DNA from: Roseovarius nanhaiticus
GTDB taxonomy: Bacteria > Pseudomonadota > Alphaproteobacteria > Rhodobacterales > Rhodobacteraceae
Reading direction: 5' to 3'
NCBI RefSeq assembly: GCF_900156535.1
Contig: NZ_FTNV01000004.1
Location: 124,001 to 188,000, forward strand
DNA: 64,000 nucleotides
Shown: positions 29,996-39,335 of the stretch, one piece after another
Numbering within the stretch: the first letter of the stretch is position 1
How the letters are laid out: every line of letters starts with the position of its first letter
Made by a program: the position numbers and the translations under genes
Notes under the pieces: generated by a model
The model's database searches: none
The model's input: only the letters and a program-made list of their open reading frames with translations
Told to the model about the DNA's origin: nothing

Positions 29996-30979
29996 TCAGT
30001 TGCCGTAGATCATGTCGGCCGGAATATCCGCGCCAGCATTTTCCATGAACCACTCGGCGGCACCGGGATGCCACTTGAGGACTTTGTTCTTGTCCCAGTT
30101 CTCGGGCAGGGTCGAGGCTGCTGCCTTGTGGATGCCGGTCATGCGCTCGTTATCGGACATGACGACATCTACGGCGGCCTTGACGAAGGAAGCCGGCAGA
30201 TCGCAATTCGCGATCGAGAAGTTCCACATCGAGACCGAGCGTGCATCCTCCTCCAGCGTGCTGTAGGTGCTGGCCTTGATCGAGAAATCCGACACCGGGA
30301 AGGCTTCGATCAGCTTGGCCTGCTCTTCTTCGGTGAACTCGATGATGTTCACGTCGGTCTGCACTTCCAGCTGGCTGACGGCGGGCACGGGCACACCCGC
30401 CGCAAAGGCGATCACATCGAGCAGGCCATCCTGAAGCTGACCGCCCAGATCGCTCCAACCACCATTGCGGCGCTCGTAGTTGACGCCCAGCGTGTCCATC
30501 ATGCGCGGGAAATAGGTGTCCGAGGTCGAGCCTGCGGGGCCAAAGCCGATCTTGGCGCCATCGGGAATATCGCTGACGCTTTCGATCCCCGAGGACGCGA
30601 GCGCCGTCACCGAGAAGGGCGTCTGATACATCGGGAACATCGCGCAAGCCTGCGTCATTTCCAGGCCGGGTGCGATGGGGTTCGTGCCGGCCAGGGATTC
30701 TGCCGCCGGGCCCATCGTCGTCATGCCGAACGCGGCCTCGCCGGTGTGCACCAGGGCCATGTTCTGCATCGGGCCGCCCGTGACTTCGCCGCCACCGGTG
30801 ATGCCCAGCTCTTCGGCCACCAGGTTCGCCCAGCCCGAGCCATAGGCGAAATACGTGCCGCCCTGGCTGGCTGTGCCGACGGTAAAGCTGCTGGGCCAAT
30901 CGGATTTATCAACATCCTGCGCGAAGGCCGCGCCTGCTGCGATGATCGTTGTGGATGCAAGGATTGCAGTAAGTTTCAT
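29996..30979 (-). CDS. TAXI-family TRAP solute receptor
   Basis: A 327-residue periplasmic binding protein with a signal peptide (about 1-20, ending AAGAAFAQ). FTVGTASQGGTYFAYGSGWANLVAEELG is the TAXI-family N-terminal signature (the family was named for such a motif). KIGFGPAGSTSDTYFPRMMDTLGVNYERR lines the ligand cleft. TAXI ligands characterised elsewhere include glutamate and other carboxylates; the actual ligand cannot be read here. The gene heads the transporter operon. Confidence 0.92.
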   Translation of the reverse strand: MKLTAILASTTIIAAGAAFAQDVDKSDWPSSFTVGTASQGGTYFAYGSGWANLVAEELGITGGGEVTGGPMQNMALVHTGEAAFGMTTMGPAAESLAGTNPIAPGLEMTQACAMFPMYQTPFSVTALASSGIESVSDIPDGAKIGFGPAGSTSDTYFPRMMDTLGVNYERRNGGWSDLGGQLQDGLLDVIAFAAGVPVPAVSQLEVQTDVNIIEFTEEEQAKLIEAFPVSDFSIKASTYSTLEEDARSVSMWNFSIANCDLPASFVKAAVDVVMSDNERMTGIHKAAASTLPENWDKNKVLKWHPGAAEWFMENAGADIPADMIYGN

Positions 30980-31147
30980 GTCTCTCTCCCTAAGTCATGA
31001 TTTGAGTACGGCCCCTCCCGGCGCCGCGACCATGCGCGACTAGACCGGGGCGCGGTGCAATTCGGCAAGTAAATTAAACGGGCCAAGTGCCGCAGCCCCC
31101 GGAAAACGGCGCGCAATGGGTCGAAAAGGGTACATCTGCCGCGATGC

Positions 31148-31165
31148 GTGTATCGATTGATGCAC
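31148..31165. promoter_or_regulatory. 18-bp imperfect palindrome upstream of TAXI receptor
   Basis: GTGTATCGATTGATGCAC reads as an inverted repeat with two mismatched pairs. It lies about 170 bases upstream of the receptor start and just after dctD, a distance expected for an enhancer site of a DctD-type activator. Binding is inferred. Confidence 0.4.
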
Positions 31166-31187
31166 ATTTCAGTGGCGGCATCCGCCC

Positions 31188-32519
31188 TTATGAATATGTG
31201 CCCCGATCCAGACCGTGCTTTTGCATCTTTTCATAAAGCGCCTTGCGGCTGATCCCCAGTGCCTCATAGGTCGGCTTGAGCGCGCCGTTGTTGGCGCCAA
31301 GGGCCGCGGCGATAAGCGCCCGCTCATGCGCCGCCATCTGTGCAGGCAGAGATCCCGCGGGCGCCGAGGCCGCGCCGGGCGCGGTTTCGGCGGGCAGGCC
31401 CAGAACGTAGCGGTCGGCGGCGTTGCGCAGTTCGCGCACATTTCCAGACCAGTCGCGCGCCGCGGCGGCCGCCAGCATGGCGGGGTCCACATCTGGCACG
31501 GGCCGTTTGTAACGCGCCGCCGCTTCGCCGACGAGGTGAACGAAAAGCAGCGGAATATCCGCGCGCCTCTCGGCCAAGGCGGGCGCGCGCAGTGTGACGA
31601 CATTCAATCGATAAAACAGATCACTGCGAAACCGTCCCTCTTCGACCGCATCCTCCAGCCGGTCCTTGGACGCCGCGACAAAGCGTACGTCCAAATCGAC
31701 CGGATCGTTCGAGCCCAGCGGCGTGATCTGGCGGCTCTGGATCGCTTGCAAGAACTTCGCCTGCACGCCTGTATCAAGGCTGTCGATTTCATCGAGGAAA
31801 ACCGTGCCGCCGCGCCCATGCTCCAACTTGCCGTATCGCGTGCGATGCGCGCCCGCAAAGGCGCCGGCGACGTGGCCAAAGAGCTCGATCTCGACCAGAT
31901 CGCGCGGCAGGGCGGCGCAGTTGATATGCACGAAGGGCTTACCCTGGCGTGCAGAGGCACGGTGCAGCGCGCGCGCGATGACCTCCTTGCCGGTGCCCGT
32001 CTCGCCGGTGATCAATACATCCGCCTCGGTGGCAGAAACCGCGCGCAGCTGCTCGCGCAGGCGTACCATGACGTCCGAGCGCCCGATCAGCCGCGCCTCG
32101 ATCACATCGCGCCCGCCCACCTGATTGCGCAGGCTTCGGTTCTCCAGTGTCAGGCGGCGTTTCTCCAGCGCACGGCGCACCACGTGCACCAGATGCGCGG
32201 GATCATATGGCTTTTCCAGAAAATCATAGGCGCCGTCCCGCATCGCTTGGACGGCAAGCTCGACGTCGCCATTACCGGTCACGATGATTACGGGCAGCGA
32301 CGGATCGATTTCCAGCGCGCGGCGCATCAGGGTCATGCCATCCATGCCGGGCATGCGGATGTCTGTAATCAGAACGCCGGGAAAATCACGGGCCAGACGC
32401 GCCAGCGCCAATTCGGCGTCGCCCACCGCCGAGGCGGTCAGCCCGGCCAGCTTGAGCGTTTGCGCGGCGGAGAAGCGTAGCTCCTCCTCGTCGTCGACAA
32501 AAAGTACCTCGTCCTTCAT
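31188..32519 (-). CDS. dctD: DctD-type response regulator with AAA+ domain
   Basis: A 443-residue NtrC-family regulator. The receiver domain (1-120) has the acidic pair DD at 9-10, phospho-acceptor Asp 53 (ITDIRMPGMDG) and Lys of LEKPYD. The AAA+ domain (about 140-375) has Walker A GETGTGKE and Walker B GGTVFLDEIDS. The C-terminal Fis-type helix-turn-helix is LKPTYEALGISRKALYEKMQKHGL. The loop that normally reads GAFTGA and contacts sigma-54 reads GAFAGA (residues 219-224). It is coupled to dctB by a 4-base overlap and probably controls the TAXI transporter downstream. Confidence 0.88.
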   Translation of the reverse strand: MKDEVLFVDDEEELRFSAAQTLKLAGLTASAVGDAELALARLARDFPGVLITDIRMPGMDGMTLMRRALEIDPSLPVIIVTGNGDVELAVQAMRDGAYDFLEKPYDPAHLVHVVRRALEKRRLTLENRSLRNQVGGRDVIEARLIGRSDVMVRLREQLRAVSATEADVLITGETGTGKEVIARALHRASARQGKPFVHINCAALPRDLVEIELFGHVAGAFAGAHRTRYGKLEHGRGGTVFLDEIDSLDTGVQAKFLQAIQSRQITPLGSNDPVDLDVRFVAASKDRLEDAVEEGRFRSDLFYRLNVVTLRAPALAERRADIPLLFVHLVGEAAARYKRPVPDVDPAMLAAAAARDWSGNVRELRNAADRYVLGLPAETAPGAASAPAGSLPAQMAAHERALIAAALGANNGALKPTYEALGISRKALYEKMQKHGLDRGTYS

Positions 32520-34303
32520 TCCGCCGCCTCAGTCATCGGAACCTCGGCCGCGATCAGATCGATGCCAAAGATCGCTCCGCCGTCGGGGTGGGTCTCACCC
32601 CATAGGGTGCCACCGAAATCGCGCACGATGTTGTAGGAAATGCTCAGCCCAAGGCCCAGCCCCTGCCCCATCGGCTTTGTCGTAAAGAAGGGATCGAACA
32701 TCTGCTCACTCGCATTTTCGGGCAGTCCGGGGCCGTTGTCCCGGACCGTGACGCGCCAGCCTTCGCCGTGCCGCGCGGCGCGCAGCTCGATGCGGCCCCT
32801 GCCACCCACCGCATCAACGGCATTCGAGATCAAATTGACTGCAACCTGTTGCAGCCGAACATGCCCGCCAATGACCCAGGGCGCATCCGCGGCTGGCGTG
32901 TAATCCAGCACCACATCGCTCGATTTCAGTTTGGGCGCGCTGACGGCCAGCGCATCGTCGATGACAATGTTCAGCGGCACTGGTCCAATGGCCTCGCCGG
33001 GGCGGCGCGCGAAATTGCGCAGATGGCGCGAGATGGCGGCCATGCGGTCTGCCATGCGGCTGATACGCCCGATATTGTCGCGCACCTCGCCCGTCTCGCC
33101 CCGGTCGAGGAAGGTCTGCGCGTTCTCGGCATAGGCCTTGACCGCCTGCAAAGGCTGGTTGAACTCGTGGCTGAGCGCCGCCGACATCTGGCCAAGCGCC
33201 GACAGCTTGCCTGCCTGCACCAGCCCCGCCTGCGTGCGGCGCAGCTTCTCTTCGGTGCGGCGGCGCTCCTCTATCTCATGACGCAGGGCCGATGTGCGCT
33301 GCTCCACACGCTGTTCCAGCATCTTGTGCACCTGCACCCGCTGCGCGGCGCGGTGGCGCAGATACGAGGCGACGCAAATCGCAAGGATGACCAGCAGCGC
33401 GATGGCGGCAAAGAGCATGCCCGCCTGCAGCCGCGCGGGGGCAGCCCGGCGCAGTGCCGTCACGGTCCAACCCGCGCTGGCCAGCGCGTCACCGGACGAC
33501 GCGATGTATTCAGTGCCGTTAATCACCGCCATATCGACACCTGCCTCATCACGGCGCCCGATGTCGAGCAGGGCCAGCCGATCCGCTGGATATTGCTGGT
33601 TCGCGCGGATCACACTCAGCGCGCGAGGCGTCAGCGGCACAGTCGCGCGCAGACGCCAATCGGGGCGGCTTGCCATGAAGACGATGCCTGCATTGTCCGT
33701 GACCAGGATGTTGGACGACGCGGCTTGCCACCCCGCCTCGAACGGCTCGACGGTGAACTTCACGGCAACCACGCCCAGGATGCGCGGTCCGTCCCGCACC
33801 GGCGCCGCAAAGAAATACCCCCGCTCGCCCGATGTGATCCCGAGTGCAAAGTAACGCCCCAGCCCGCCAGCGGCAGCCTGAGTGAAATAGGGCCGAAAGC
33901 TGAAGTTGCGCCCGACGAAGGACCGCTCCTTGCGATAGGAACTGGCGGCGAGCGTCAGCCCGTCCATGTCCATAAGGTAGACATCCGAGGCGGTCACCGA
34001 AATCGCCGTATTCAGCAGCAGGTCATTGACCCGCTCCGTCAGCCGCGCGTCATCCGGATCTTGCAAGAGGCGCGCCAATTCTGGCTTGGCCGCGATCAGA
34101 TTGGGCAACGGCGCATACCGGTCCAGCGCGGCGCGCAGGCCATCGCTGACCAATTGCAGCGTCACACGGTTTTGCTGGGCGGCGTCGCGCAGGAAATACC
34201 GCTCGACCCGGGGCCAGACAAGCGTCGCAAGGATAAGCGCGGCCAGCCCCAGTTGCAGGGCCAGCCGCCATCCGGCCGAAATCTGTGACATGCGCGCGAA
34301 CAT
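32516..34303 (-). CDS. dctB: DctB-type sensor histidine kinase
   Basis: A 595-residue membrane sensor. The first transmembrane helix is at about 12-30. A periplasmic double-PAS (Cache) domain follows, with YLMDMDGLTLAASSYRKERSFVGRNFSFRPYF typical of DctB ligand domains. The second helix lies at about 290-312 and leads into a coiled coil. The kinase core has phospho-His in LGQMSAALSHEFNQPLQAVKAYAENA, the N box NLISNAVDAVGG, and DNGPGLPEN with GLGLGLSISYNIV. It probably senses the solute carried by the TAXI system, possibly with its receptor. Confidence 0.9.
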   Translation of the reverse strand: MFARMSQISAGWRLALQLGLAALILATLVWPRVERYFLRDAAQQNRVTLQLVSDGLRAALDRYAPLPNLIAAKPELARLLQDPDDARLTERVNDLLLNTAISVTASDVYLMDMDGLTLAASSYRKERSFVGRNFSFRPYFTQAAAGGLGRYFALGITSGERGYFFAAPVRDGPRILGVVAVKFTVEPFEAGWQAASSNILVTDNAGIVFMASRPDWRLRATVPLTPRALSVIRANQQYPADRLALLDIGRRDEAGVDMAVINGTEYIASSGDALASAGWTVTALRRAAPARLQAGMLFAAIALLVILAICVASYLRHRAAQRVQVHKMLEQRVEQRTSALRHEIEERRRTEEKLRRTQAGLVQAGKLSALGQMSAALSHEFNQPLQAVKAYAENAQTFLDRGETGEVRDNIGRISRMADRMAAISRHLRNFARRPGEAIGPVPLNIVIDDALAVSAPKLKSSDVVLDYTPAADAPWVIGGHVRLQQVAVNLISNAVDAVGGRGRIELRAARHGEGWRVTVRDNGPGLPENASEQMFDPFFTTKPMGQGLGLGLSISYNIVRDFGGTLWGETHPDGGAIFGIDLIAAEVPMTEAAE

Positions 34304-34358
34304 GCCGCAGAGGTTAGCGCGCGTCGGGACGCTGCGCCAGATGGGTCAGCGACACGCG

Positions 34359-35747
34359 TTAGCTTGCTGGCGTGCCACCCGCGCCCACATCCCAGAAGAC
34401 GCCCGCCATGACCCGCAGCGCATCACGGCTCAGCGATTTCAGCACATGCTCATCCGGCGCATGCTGCGAGCAGCCGCGATAGGAATGCGGCACCCAGACA
34501 GTAGGCAGGCCCAGGATATCAGCAAAGCTGTCATTCGGCAGCGATCCGGCCAGGTTGGGCAGGATATGGGGCGCCTTCCCGGCTGTCTTCTCGATCGAGC
34601 CGGTGACGAACTGCACCCAGGGATGCCCCGGATCCAGCCGCGTCGCGGCGAAAAAACCGCGATCATGCGGGACGATCTCGATCTGCTCATATCCGTGCTT
34701 GTCGAGATGGCGGCGCAGCGCGGGGATGATGTCCTCGGGATCGGTGCCGACGACATAGCGCAGCTGGCAGGTGGCGCGGGCCGATGCGGAAATGGCGTTG
34801 ACCGGCGCTTCGGGCACGCCGCTGGTCATGGCGAGCACCGCAAAGCTGTTCCAGCCGTAGACCCGCTCGGCGGGGGTCAGGCTTTCCTCGCCCCAATCCT
34901 CGTTCACCTCGGGGCCCTCGCCTCCGGTGACCGGCAGGCCGTCCAGCGCCGCGCGCACGTCATCGGTCAGGCTGTCGGGACGCCATTCGGGAATCTGGAT
35001 CTGTCCCCGCCGGTCGCATATGGTGGCCAGCGCATGTGCCATGATCATCGCCGGGTCGGCCAGAAGCCCGCCCCAGTTGCCCGAATGATGCGCACCTTCG
35101 CGCAAGGTCAGTGTCAGATCAAACGTCACGCCCCCGCGCGAGCCCATGAAAACCGTGGGCACTTCGGGCTGAAGACGCGGGCCGTCCGAGGCGATCAGCA
35201 CGTCGGCGGTCAGCCGGTCCTTGTGGCTATGGAAGACCTCGGCCAGCCCGCTCGAGCCGACTTCCTCGCTCATCTCCAGCACGATGCGGGTGTTGAAGCC
35301 GAGGCTGCCGCGCGCGTCCAGAACCGCTTCCAAAGCGGCGATGTTGATCAGATGCTGGCCTTTGTTGTCGGCCGTGCCGCGCCCGTAGAGGCGGTCGCCC
35401 TCCTCGACCAGATCGAAAGGCGCCAGCCCCTCGCGCCACATGCGCTCCTGCGCGCGGATCACGTCGCCATGGCCGTAGGTCAGCACGGTCGGCAGATCGT
35501 CGCCCTCGCGCCGCTCGCCGATCAGCAGCGGGCCGCCGCGCGGGTCGGGATTGTCGATGATCTCGCAAACGAAGCCCATCTTGGCCAGCCGCGGCTCCAT
35601 CGCCTCGGCAAGATAGCGGCGCAGCTCGGGACCGGTGCCTTCCTTCTGGCTTTCGGTGCGGTAGCTGACCAGGTCGGCCAGCTCGGATTGGAAAACGCCC
35701 TTGTCGAAATAGGCCGTAATGGTGTCGATGGCGGTCTCGCGGCTCAT
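34359..35747 (-). CDS. M20-family metallopeptidase
   Basis: A 462-residue cytoplasmic peptidase or amidohydrolase of the M20/ArgE/DapE family. The metal ligands are visible: the His of YGHGDV, the Asp in [10 protein letters not shown], and the catalytic Glu pair in [11 protein letters not shown]. The dimerisation domain follows at about 210-340, and C-terminal [16 protein letters not shown] carries the last metal His. The missing signal peptide and its place beside a peptide importer suggest hydrolysis of imported di- or tripeptides. It starts 3 bases after the ggt stop. Confidence 0.88.
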   Translation of the reverse strand: MSRETAIDTITAYFDKGVFQSELADLVSYRTESQKEGTGPELRRYLAEAMEPRLAKMGFVCEIIDNPDPRGGPLLIGERREGDDLPTVLTYGHGDVIRAQERMWREGLAPFDLVEEGDRLYGRGTADNKGQHLINIAALEAVLDARGSLGFNTRIVLEMSEEVGSSGLAEVFHSHKDRLTADVLIASDGPRLQPEVPTVFMGSRGGVTFDLTLTLREGAHHSGNWGGLLADPAMIMAHALATICDRRGQIQIPEWRPDSLTDDVRAALDGLPVTGGEGPEVNEDWGEESLTPAERVYGWNSFAVLAMTSGVPEAPVNAISASARATCQLRYVVGTDPEDIIPALRRHLDKHGYEQIEIVPHDRGFFAATRLDPGHPWVQFVTGSIEKTAGKAPHILPNLAGSLPNDSFADILGLPTVWVPHSYRGCSQHAPDEHVLKSLSRDALRVMAGVFWDVGAGGTPAS

Positions 35748-35750
35748 GGC

Positions 35751-37319
35751 TCAGTCCTCTTCTTCCAGCGCGGCATCGCCCCAGGGCGACATGATCTCGG
35801 TGCATCCGGTGTTGGTATCGCCCTTGCGCATCACGCCCGCCGGGCAGGCGAAGGCAAAGGGAAAGACGGTGCGCGGGGCGAGCGCGACATCGTTGCCCTC
35901 GCGCAGGCGGGCGAGGACGTCATTGCCGTGCGCCTCGTCTGCGACCACTTTCGGCCCGCCCGACACGTCGATGCGCGGATGGTGAAACGCCTCTTCGATA
36001 TCCATGCCGAAATCGGTCACGAAAGAGGCCATTTGGGTCATGGCCGAAACGATCTTGCGGCCACCGGAGGCGCCGAAGGCAAAGCGGCGGTCACCCTGCT
36101 CGCCCAATACGGGGCAGACATTCATCAAGCACCGCTTGTCCGGGCCAAGCGAATTGGGCCGGCCCTGCACCGGGTCAAACCACATGATGCCGTTGTTCAT
36201 CAAAAAACCGGTCGAAGGCGAGACGACCCGGCTGCCGAAGATCGAGAGCAGCGTCTGCGTCTGGCTGACCATGTTGCCCTCCCGGTCGACGACCGAAAAA
36301 TGCGTCGTACAGCCGGGGGCCTCGGGGCTCTCGCCAGTGTCGCCCATCGTGCCCAGGCGCGCGGCATATGCGCCATTCAGCGCCTCGGCATAGGCGGCGA
36401 ACGCATCGGGCTTGGCGCTCAGATCGCGGCCCTCCAGATCACCCATCGCATGGGCAAAGGTCGGCCCGGCGGTCAGCCCGTCCACGAGGTGAAAGCGGGC
36501 ATCCCGGTAGGAGATGCTGAGCGGTTTCTGCATCGAGGCGCGGTAGCTGCGCAGATCATCATGGCTGAGGTACCCGCCCTTGTCCTGCACGTCCTTCGCC
36601 AGCGCCGCGCCCAGATCGCCGTCATAGAGCGCGCGCGCGCCGTCTCGTGCGATGATATCGAGGCTTGCGGCCATGCTGGCTTGGTCCAAACGTTTCTCGG
36701 CCAGCGCAGTCCAGCCCGAAATAGTCGGCCATTGCCCGTCTTCCAGAAAGAGGGCCGCCGCATCCGCATCTTCGGCCAGCGCACGGGTTGTCGAGGCGAT
36801 GACCAGCGCAGCGTACCAATCGACCAGCATGCCCTGCCGGGCGTGGGCAATCGCGGGGGCCAATAGATCGGACCAAGGCATCCGGCCATAGGCCTCATGC
36901 ACCTGCCCCAGCCCGTCGACGACGCCCGGCACGGCAATCGCCTTGGCGCCCTGCACGTTGACGTCGCCGGTCACATGCTCCCACGGGAAAAGATCTCCGG
37001 CAACGCCCCGGCCCGACAGCGGATAATCCTCGACACGCAGGCCCTTGGGCGAGCGCATGCCGTGATTGACCGCCACGGCCTTCTCCTCGCCCGCACGCCA
37101 CAGCATCATGGCGCCGCCGCCCGCGGGGCCGCTCATCCATGGTTCAAGCACGCCGACGACAAAAGACGTGGCGATGGCAGCATCCACCGCATCACCGCCC
37201 GCGCGCAGCACCTCGGCCCCCGCCTCGGCGGCGAGGCGGTGCTGGGACGCGACGACGCCGCCTTTGGTCTCGACAACGTGCTTGCGGGTGTGCGCGGTGC
37301 GCGACAAAGACGAGGCCAT
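35751..37319 (-). CDS. ggt: Gamma-glutamyltransferase-family hydrolase
   Basis: A 522-residue Ntn-hydrolase that would self-cleave at the Thr of GCTTHFSVVDREGNMVSQTQTLL (about residue 350) to give large and small subunits. VVASQHRLAAEAGAEVLRAGGDAVDAAIATSF and MSGPAGGGAMML are conserved in the large subunit. Unlike the E. coli periplasmic enzyme, no signal peptide is seen, so it probably acts in the cytoplasm on imported gamma-glutamyl peptides or similar acylated amino acids. An AAGGAG ribosome site is 8 bases before the ATG. It lies between the importer ATPase gene and the M20 peptidase gene. Confidence 0.9.
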   Translation of the reverse strand: MASSLSRTAHTRKHVVETKGGVVASQHRLAAEAGAEVLRAGGDAVDAAIATSFVVGVLEPWMSGPAGGGAMMLWRAGEEKAVAVNHGMRSPKGLRVEDYPLSGRGVAGDLFPWEHVTGDVNVQGAKAIAVPGVVDGLGQVHEAYGRMPWSDLLAPAIAHARQGMLVDWYAALVIASTTRALAEDADAAALFLEDGQWPTISGWTALAEKRLDQASMAASLDIIARDGARALYDGDLGAALAKDVQDKGGYLSHDDLRSYRASMQKPLSISYRDARFHLVDGLTAGPTFAHAMGDLEGRDLSAKPDAFAAYAEALNGAYAARLGTMGDTGESPEAPGCTTHFSVVDREGNMVSQTQTLLSIFGSRVVSPSTGFLMNNGIMWFDPVQGRPNSLGPDKRCLMNVCPVLGEQGDRRFAFGASGGRKIVSAMTQMASFVTDFGMDIEEAFHHPRIDVSGGPKVVADEAHGNDVLARLREGNDVALAPRTVFPFAFACPAGVMRKGDTNTGCTEIMSPWGDAALEEED

Positions 37320-37337
37320 GAGGGCGCTCCTTAACGA

Positions 37338-38327
37338 TTAGACAGTGAAATCAGGGCGATACATCTTGCTATCCGGGTCGTGCAGATGACACTCGACCAG
37401 ACCGCCATCACGCTCTACGGCGCGCGGCGCCTTGGCCTTGCACTCATCCTCGGCAAAGGGGCAGCGCGGGTGGAAATGGCATCCGGAGGGCGGCGCGATC
37501 GGGTTGGGATAGGCCGCACCCAGCTGTGTGTCGGGCACGCCCAGGCTTGGGTCGGGCGTCAACACAGAGTTGAGCAGCGCACGCGCATAGGGATGGCGCG
37601 GCGCATCGAAAAGCCCGCCCACTGGCGCCTCCTCGACGATACGGCCCAGATACATCACGGCGACGCGCGTGGCGAGGTGTTCGACCACCGCAAGATCGTG
37701 GCTGATGAAAAGATAGGTCAGGCCAAACTCTTCGCGCAGATCATTCAGAAGGTTCAAGATCTGGCTTTGCACCGACACATCGAGCGCCGAGGTCGGCTCG
37801 TCGCAGATGACGATCTCGGGGCGCATGATCAGAGCGCGGGCAATGGCGACGCGCTGGCGCTGACCGCCGGACATCTGACTGGGATAGGTGTTCAGGACGC
37901 GCGCGGGCAGACCGACCAGTTCCAGCGTCTCGCGCACGGATTTGGCGCGGCTGGCGGCATCGCCGATGCCATGCACGCGCAAGGGCAGCGACACGATGTC
38001 CGCGATGGTCTTGCGCGGGTTGAGCGACGAATAGGGATCCTGAAAGATCGGCTGAATACGCCGGGCGAGGGCGAGGCGGTTCTGACCGCCAATCTCCTCG
38101 CCATCGACCAGAACCTTGCCCGATGTCGGCGCCTCAAGGCCCAGCAGAATCTTGGCCAGCGTGGACTTGCCGCAACCGCTCTCGCCGACAAGGCCCAGTA
38201 CCTCGCCGCGGCCCAGCGTCAGCGACACATCATTAACGGCCGTCAGAGGCTTGGCCTTGCCGAAAAGACCCTGCTTGACGCGGTAGGTCTTGGCAACGTT
38301 TTTCAGCTCCAATACGGGCGCGCTCAT
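37338..38327 (-). CDS. dppF: Peptide ABC importer ATP-binding protein, OppF/DppF type
   Basis: A 329-residue ATPase of the peptide/nickel importer family. Walker A GESGCGKST, signature MSGGQRQRVAIARAL, Walker B IVICDEPTSALDVSVQ and switch LFISHDLAVVEHL are all intact. The C-terminal Cys-rich segment (SGCHFHPRCPFAEDEC) is the iron-sulfur-like motif of this family. The ATG at 38327 overlaps the dppD stop and follows AAGGAGAG. ggt is 18 bases downstream. Confidence 0.92.
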   Translation of the reverse strand: MSAPVLELKNVAKTYRVKQGLFGKAKPLTAVNDVSLTLGRGEVLGLVGESGCGKSTLAKILLGLEAPTSGKVLVDGEEIGGQNRLALARRIQPIFQDPYSSLNPRKTIADIVSLPLRVHGIGDAASRAKSVRETLELVGLPARVLNTYPSQMSGGQRQRVAIARALIMRPEIVICDEPTSALDVSVQSQILNLLNDLREEFGLTYLFISHDLAVVEHLATRVAVMYLGRIVEEAPVGGLFDAPRHPYARALLNSVLTPDPSLGVPDTQLGAAYPNPIAPPSGCHFHPRCPFAEDECKAKAPRAVERDGGLVECHLHDPDSKMYRPDFTV

Positions 38328-39331
38328 GCGGGCTCTCCTTCGGCGGCGCGGGCACCATCGGGATGCACGCACAGAAATTGATGGGGCGCCTCGCCCCGCT
38401 CGGGGATCGCGTCGCGACAGGCATCCACCGCGTGGGGGCAGCGGGTGCGAAACGCGCAGCCCTGTACGTCGCCCACCAACGACGGCACGATACCGGGAAT
38501 GGTGCCCAGCTCGGCACCGCGCTCGGTCTTGCCGGGCTGCGGGATGCAATGCAGCAGCCCGCGCGTATAGGGGTGCAGCGGCCTGCCGAACACGTCACTC
38601 GCCGGCCCGGTCTCGACCAGCTCGCCCGCATACATGACGCCGACATGATCGGCGACGCGGGCCACGACACCCAGATCATGCGTGATCAGGATCATCGCGA
38701 CGTTCATCTCCTTGGTCAGATCCACCAGAAGGCGGAGGATCTGCGCCTGAATGGTCACGTCGAGCGCTGTTGTCGGCTCGTCCGCGATGATCAGTTCCGG
38801 CTCGCACATGAGGGCCATGGCGATCACCACGCGCTGGCGCAAACCACCCGAAAGCTGGTGCGGATACTGGCCAAGGCGGCTGGCGGCGGCGGTGATGCCG
38901 ACCTTCTCCAGCAGGTCGATCGCCCGATTGCGCGCAGTGTCGCGGCTGACATTGCGGTGCAGTTGCAGCGCCTCGATCAGCTGGTCGCCGATCGTGTAGG
39001 CCGGGTTGAGCGATGTCATCGGCTCCTGAAAGATCATCGCGATCCGGTCGCCGCGCAGGCTGCGCATCTTGCGCCGCGAGGCGGTGGTCAGCTCTGTCCC
39101 GTCGAAATCCATGCGCTCTGCCGAGCGGCGGATATTCTTGTCCAGCAGACCCATGATCGCGAGCGAGGTGAGCGACTTGCCCGACCCGCTCTCGCCGACG
39201 ATGCAGAGCGTCTCGCCTCGGTGCAGATCGAAGTCGATGCCGCGCACGGCGTGCAGCATCCCGCTGGACAGCGGAATGTCGAGTGTCAGGCCCCGCACCG
39301 ACAGGAGCGGTTTTGCAGTGTCTTGGCTCAT
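38324..39331 (-). CDS. dppD: Peptide ABC importer ATP-binding protein, OppD/DppD type
   Basis: A 335-residue partner ATPase. Walker A is GESGSGKS, the signature LSGGLRQRVVIAMAL, Walker B LIIADEPTTALDVTIQ, and the switch LITHDLGVVARVAD. C-terminal GCAFRTRCPHAVDAC is the family Cys motif. The start at 39331 is followed by SQDTAKPLLSVRGLTLDI and preceded by GGAG. Coupled with dppF by a 4-base overlap, so the two ATPases should be equimolar. Confidence 0.92.
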   Translation of the reverse strand: MSQDTAKPLLSVRGLTLDIPLSSGMLHAVRGIDFDLHRGETLCIVGESGSGKSLTSLAIMGLLDKNIRRSAERMDFDGTELTTASRRKMRSLRGDRIAMIFQEPMTSLNPAYTIGDQLIEALQLHRNVSRDTARNRAIDLLEKVGITAAASRLGQYPHQLSGGLRQRVVIAMALMCEPELIIADEPTTALDVTIQAQILRLLVDLTKEMNVAMILITHDLGVVARVADHVGVMYAGELVETGPASDVFGRPLHPYTRGLLHCIPQPGKTERGAELGTIPGIVPSLVGDVQGCAFRTRCPHAVDACRDAIPERGEAPHQFLCVHPDGARAAEGEPA

Positions 39332-39335
39332 CGCG

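Noticed and set aside
31055..31110. Sigma-54 promoter before the TAXI receptor gene
   Set aside because: On the minus strand TGCGGCAC resembles a -24 element, but the expected GC ten bases after GG is GT, so the match is not good enough to list.
34026..36866. A 946-codon open frame on the plus strand
   Set aside because: It is antisense to dctB, the M20 peptidase and ggt, all of which have clear family motifs; its Arg/His/Gly-rich product is typical of GC-rich shadow frames.
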